The notes under the pieces were generated by a model. It was not told where the DNA came from, searched no databases, and was given only the letters and a program-made list of their open reading frames with translations. This document shows, in pieces, positions 6,936-9,738 of a DNA stretch of 9,738 nt. Source of the DNA: HyVt-337 sp964428895. GTDB taxonomy: Bacteria; Planctomycetota; Phycisphaerae; SM23-33. Positions within the stretch are counted from its first letter, which is position 1, and the number at the start of each line of letters is the position of its first letter. Location of the stretch: assembly GCA_964428895.1 (NCBI GenBank), contig CAYRZU010000095.1:1-9738 (forward strand), written 5' to 3'. A program made the translations under genes and the position numbers.

Positions 6936-8069
6936 ATGCGGCGATGGCGGAAGCGAGTCGTTGGATTCTCCCTGACGGAGTTGCTGATCGTTCTGTCGAT
7001 CCTTGGCCTGTTGGCCGCGATGGCCATTCCCACGGCCACGCGAATCATGGCCCTGGGGCGGCGGGCGGTCTGTCACGGGAACCTCCGTCGTTTGACGGAG
7101 GCCTACACCGTTCAAGAGGCCGTGGTGCGCGAGGGGGGGTACGGCGGGTACGCGGCCATTCTGAAGACGACCTGGGCCGGCATGCTCATGCCCCATTTGG
7201 GTGGGCGGGCCGATGCGCTTCTCTGCCCGGAGACCGATGCTAAGCACTACTCGTCAAAACCAGCCTTCGGCACGACTGGCTGGTACGGGGGCGTCTGGGA
7301 TCCGTTCAGTTTCGACCCGGTCTGGGAATCATCCAATTTCGCCGCCCTCTGGGAGAGCGGCCGGGTTCCGACCGTTTGGAAGATGAACGAGGAGGACTAC
7401 GCGGTATTCCAGAGCGAGAGGGAACATGGGTGGGTTGCGATGGAACCCAACAAGGACTACATGCCCAAATACACGCCGGGCAAGGACCCGAGGACCTATT
7501 GGTTCTGTTTTGAGGACGGCCGACCGGGAGGGCAGGATTTTGTCGGGCAGATGTCGGAGCACGACTTTGCCGACTTCGACGTGAAGGTGACCGAGAAGGC
7601 CCCCGGCGTCTATGAAATCGAGTGCTTCGACTCGGGCAGTTCGGTGGCCACGCACTGGATCGGCACCACCGATAGCGATCCGGACGAACTGACCGAAGAG
7701 GATTCCGACGACCGTGACGGCCTGGCCGAAGGGTGGATCCAGAATCCAGGGGAATCCCAGAGCGGCTACGGGCCTTTCTACTTTGCCGATAGTGATACGA
7801 ACTACGGGCTCAACAAGAAGCTGAGCTTCCTGGGCCATCACATGGTCTTCGTGATGGACTATGACGACCTGATGTGCGATCCAGATGCGGACGAAGATTC
7901 CGATGAGGCCTTTGAGAAGCTCATCGCGCCGCGCCACCTGGGGCAGGTGTGCGTGTCTCTGGCCGATGGGAGCGTGCTCACGATGTGGCCGAACGAACTG
8001 ACGCCGCGTGACCCCGACACCTATGCCGCCATCTGGACCTTGGGGGAAGAGCTGACCGACGACGAATGA
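6936..8069 (+). CDS. Prepilin-like protein, N-terminal methylation motif and H-X9-DG motif
   Basis: 377 residues. A basic leader ends in Gly10, then FSLTELLIVLSILGLLAAMAIP: the prepilin peptidase site (G|F) with Glu at +5 and a membrane helix to about residue 32. The large periplasmic part ends in RHLGQVCVSLADGSV (His334, nine residues, Asp344-Gly345), an exact H-X9-DG motif as in the 'prepilin-type processing-associated H-X9-DG' proteins abundant in Planctomycetes and Lentisphaerae. At 377 residues it is larger than ordinary type II secretion pseudopilins. Two acidic stretches stand out: 246-261 and 308-327. GAGG at 6924-6927, 8 bases before ATG, sets the start. It is divergent from the GAF-PP2C gene and followed after 122 bases by a second phosphatase gene. 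No secretion ATPase or other pilin gene is in view, so its machine is unknown; these proteins often occur as isolated genes. Confidence 0.9.
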   Translation: MRRWRKRVVGFSLTELLIVLSILGLLAAMAIPTATRIMALGRRAVCHGNLRRLTEAYTVQEAVVREGGYGGYAAILKTTWAGMLMPHLGGRADALLCPETDAKHYSSKPAFGTTGWYGGVWDPFSFDPVWESSNFAALWESGRVPTVWKMNEEDYAVFQSEREHGWVAMEPNKDYMPKYTPGKDPRTYWFCFEDGRPGGQDFVGQMSEHDFADFDVKVTEKAPGVYEIECFDSGSSVATHWIGTTDSDPDELTEEDSDDRDGLAEGWIQNPGESQSGYGPFYFADSDTNYGLNKKLSFLGHHMVFVMDYDDLMCDPDADEDSDEAFEKLIAPRHLGQVCVSLADGSVLTMWPNELTPRDPDTYAAIWTLGEELTDDE

Positions 8070-8191
8070 GGCACCGCTGGGCGCCTGTCGCCGGGCGGCC
8101 TGGAGGGGCGATCCTGGGTGATTGAATCCCTCTGTTGCGCGTGTCACAATGCGCGTTGGCGACCGATGCTCGGTCGGCGCGCGAGTTCCTC
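8070..8191 (+). promoter_or_regulatory. Intergenic gap with a putative promoter for the dCACHE phosphatase
   Basis: TTGAAT (8122-8127) and CACAAT (8145-8150), each 4 of 6 matches to sigma70 consensus, are exactly 17 bases apart, placing a start site near 8157, about 35 bases before ATG 8192. No hairpin with a T-run follows the prepilin gene, so read-through from it remains possible. Confidence 0.4.
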
Positions 8192-9738
8192 ATGAAGATT
8201 CGGTGGAAGCTGCTCATCCTGCTGTTGCTGATCGCCCTGATTCCGTTGGTAATCACCACGGTCTTGAACGGGCAACTCACGCGCCGCCTGGGTCGAACGC
8301 TGGCGGCAGATCAGTGGGACAATCTTGAGCAGATGGCCCGGCGGGCGCTGCAGCATCAGGTTGACGAGTACGCGGCGGTCCTTCAACGCGAGTCGGAGTT
8401 GATCGAGTTGGTGGTGTCGGTCCAGGCCTACGAGGTGGAGCAACGGTTGGCTAGGCGGGCGCCATCCGTCAACGAGTTCGTGCTGGCCGACAACTTCGAC
8501 CGGGGCGGGCCGATTCCCGATGATGCCAGGCCCTCCGATCGTCACTTGGCGTTCGACGAAGAGGGCAAGCAGGTCCCGATGTGGGTCTCCTACGGCCATC
8601 AAGCCTACAAGATTGTTGAGGGAATCGACCCGCGGGCGGTTCGATCTGACATGGCGCGTCTGGCGAGCATGTCGGACGTCTACGGACTCCTTCGTCACGG
8701 GGCGCCGGATGTGATGAAGTGGCAGTACACGTCGCTGGAATCGGGCCTCCATACCACCTATCCCGGCCACGGCGGCTACGACCCCGACTACGACCCGCGA
8801 ATTCGCGATTGGTACACCCAGGCTCGCGACGCCCAGGGGGAGTTGATCTGGCTGGTCATTACCGACGTGACCACCAGCGTGGTCACAGGCACGGCCGCTA
8901 AGGCGGCGTATTGGCCGGACGGGCGATTCGCGGGGGTTACGGCTGTGGACTTGCCGCTGTCGGGCCTTCTGAGTGTTCTCCGCATGCCGGGCGAATGGGG
9001 CGAGCAGGCCGACACCATGTTCGTTCGTCGCGGCCCGGTGGGTTCGGACGTCGAAGGACAGGTGGTGATCATCGCGCGCTCGGAATATGTCAATCAGCAG
9101 CGGAATTGGCGCGACCCGGTCCGCATTGACGTGCTGACCTGTGAAGACCCCGAGGCCTTGGCCGCTATTTCCGCCGAGGCTGAGGCCGGCAAGTCAGGCG
9201 TGCGGAAGATTCCCTGGCAAGGTCAGCCAGCGCTGTGGGCGTATGGACCGGCCAAGGAGCACGGGGACGGCTTCCCGCTGGTCATTCTGTCCTACGACGA
9301 AATCATGGCCCCGGCCGTTCGGGCCCAGGAGATTACGATCCGCCGAACGTTGCAGGGAGTGAGAATGGCCGGCGGGACAATCGTGGTGGTCATGATCGGC
9401 GTGACGGTGGTAGCCCTGACCAGTTCGCGGGCGGTCACGCGCCCGGTTCGGGAACTGGCGCACGCGGCCACAGAACTGTCCCACGGCCACTACAACGCCC
9501 GAGCGGAGGTCCGCACGGGCGACGAACTGGAGGAATTGGGCAACGCCTTCAATGACGTCGGCCCGAAGCTCCAGGAACGCGAGCGCATGAAGGCGTCGTT
9601 GGAACTGGCGATGGAGATCCAGCAGCACCTACTGCCCGATCATCCGCCGGTGTTGGCGGGCTTCGACATTTCCGGCAGAAGCATCTACTGCGACGAGACC
9701 GGCGGCGATTACTTCGACTACATCGATCAGGACGAGCT
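8192..9738 (+). CDS. Membrane dCACHE-HAMP-PP2C phosphatase (3' end missing)
   Basis: Open from ATG 8192 to the window edge: 515 codons with no stop. Order: membrane helix about 7-26; periplasmic dCACHE sensor about 30-380; second helix about 393-413; HAMP domain about 412-465 (TRPVRELAHAA, then GDELEELGNAFND); and the beginning of a PP2C/SpoIIE domain from about 470 (EIQQHLLPD, DETGGD with metal Asp506). The sensor holds Tyr200, Arg205, Trp207, Tyr208, Asp225 and Asp253, spaced as in the amino-acid-binding dCACHE signature. Ligand binding outside would adjust phosphatase activity inside, most likely on a STAS-type antagonist. The ATG is chosen because a basic-hydrophobic anchor follows at once; the frame stays open back to TGA 8123-8125, but that stretch is not signal-like. 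The ribosome site is weak (GCGAG). Only the first catalytic motif is visible, so activity cannot be judged from this window. Confidence 0.9.
   Translation, partial: MKIRWKLLILLLLIALIPLVITTVLNGQLTRRLGRTLAADQWDNLEQMARRALQHQVDEYAAVLQRESELIELVVSVQAYEVEQRLARRAPSVNEFVLADNFDRGGPIPDDARPSDRHLAFDEEGKQVPMWVSYGHQAYKIVEGIDPRAVRSDMARLASMSDVYGLLRHGAPDVMKWQYTSLESGLHTTYPGHGGYDPDYDPRIRDWYTQARDAQGELIWLVITDVTTSVVTGTAAKAAYWPDGRFAGVTAVDLPLSGLLSVLRMPGEWGEQADTMFVRRGPVGSDVEGQVVIIARSEYVNQQRNWRDPVRIDVLTCEDPEALAAISAEAEAGKSGVRKIPWQGQPALWAYGPAKEHGDGFPLVILSYDEIMAPAVRAQEITIRRTLQGVRMAGGTIVVVMIGVTVVALTSSRAVTRPVRELAHAATELSHGHYNARAEVRTGDELEELGNAFNDVGPKLQERERMKASLELAMEIQQHLLPDHPPVLAGFDISGRSIYCDETGGDYFDYIDQDE

Noticed and set aside
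7259..7284. Inverted repeat ACCAGCC / GGCTGGT with a 12-base loop
   Set aside because: Inside the prepilin-like coding region, no T-run, and short enough to be chance in GC-rich DNA.
8070..8115. Possible terminator after the prepilin-like gene
   Set aside because: Only short, imperfect GC pairings (AGGC/GCCT, CGCC/GGCG) can be drawn and no T-tract follows.
7329..8147. 272-residue minus-strand open frame
   Set aside because: Antisense to the H-X9-DG prepilin-like gene, whose motifs and ribosome site are convincing.
8144..8770. 208-residue minus-strand open frame
   Set aside because: Antisense to the start and sensor of the dCACHE phosphatase, which translates into a full multidomain protein.
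1..9738. tRNA, rRNA, CRISPR arrays, insertion sequences, phage or defence genes
   Set aside because: None seen: nearly all bases are accounted for by seven coding regions, with no repeat arrays, transposase-like frames or terminal inverted repeats.

Overview
The window is GC-rich (codons mostly end in G or C) and reads as a piece of a Gram-negative, probably planctomycete (PVC group) chromosome. The best clues are a prepilin-like protein with an exact H-X9-DG motif, a protein type known mainly from Planctomycetes and Lentisphaerae; an outer-membrane beta-barrel; and a high density of multidomain signalling proteins. The assignment to a phylum is an inference; no rRNA or other marker gene is present.

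Layout. Positions 1-5538 (+) hold four tightly packed genes that look like one operon: the 3' part of an outer-membrane beta-barrel protein (alginate-export-like), a small lipoprotein, an exported FecR-domain protein, and an inner-membrane CHASE2 adenylate cyclase. Gaps are 9, 9 and 30 bases, and the operon promoter lies upstream of the window. Positions 5525-6775 (-) hold a cytoplasmic GAF-PP2C (RsbU/SpoIIE-type) phosphatase that overlaps the cyclase gene tail to tail by 14 bases. A 160-base divergent intergenic region follows, with a plausible sigma70 promoter for the rightward gene and a helical-turn-spaced direct repeat. Positions 6936-8069 (+) encode the H-X9-DG prepilin-like protein. After a 122-base gap with another plausible promoter, a membrane dCACHE-HAMP-PP2C phosphatase begins at 8192 and runs off the right edge.

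How the genes may work together. The left operon looks like an envelope-to-cytoplasm relay: barrel and lipoprotein at the outer membrane, FecR protein in the periplasm, a periplasmic CHASE2 sensor, and cAMP as the output. The right half holds two PP2C phosphatases of the partner-switching type, one with a cytoplasmic GAF sensor and one with a periplasmic dCACHE sensor whose residues match the published amino-acid-binding signature as I remember it. No anti-sigma kinase, STAS antagonist or cAMP receptor is visible here, so the targets are unknown. I see no tRNA, rRNA, CRISPR array, insertion sequence or phage gene. The most notable points are the predicted amino-acid-sensing phosphatase, the large helical insertion inside the CHASE2 domain, and the four-gene envelope/cAMP operon.
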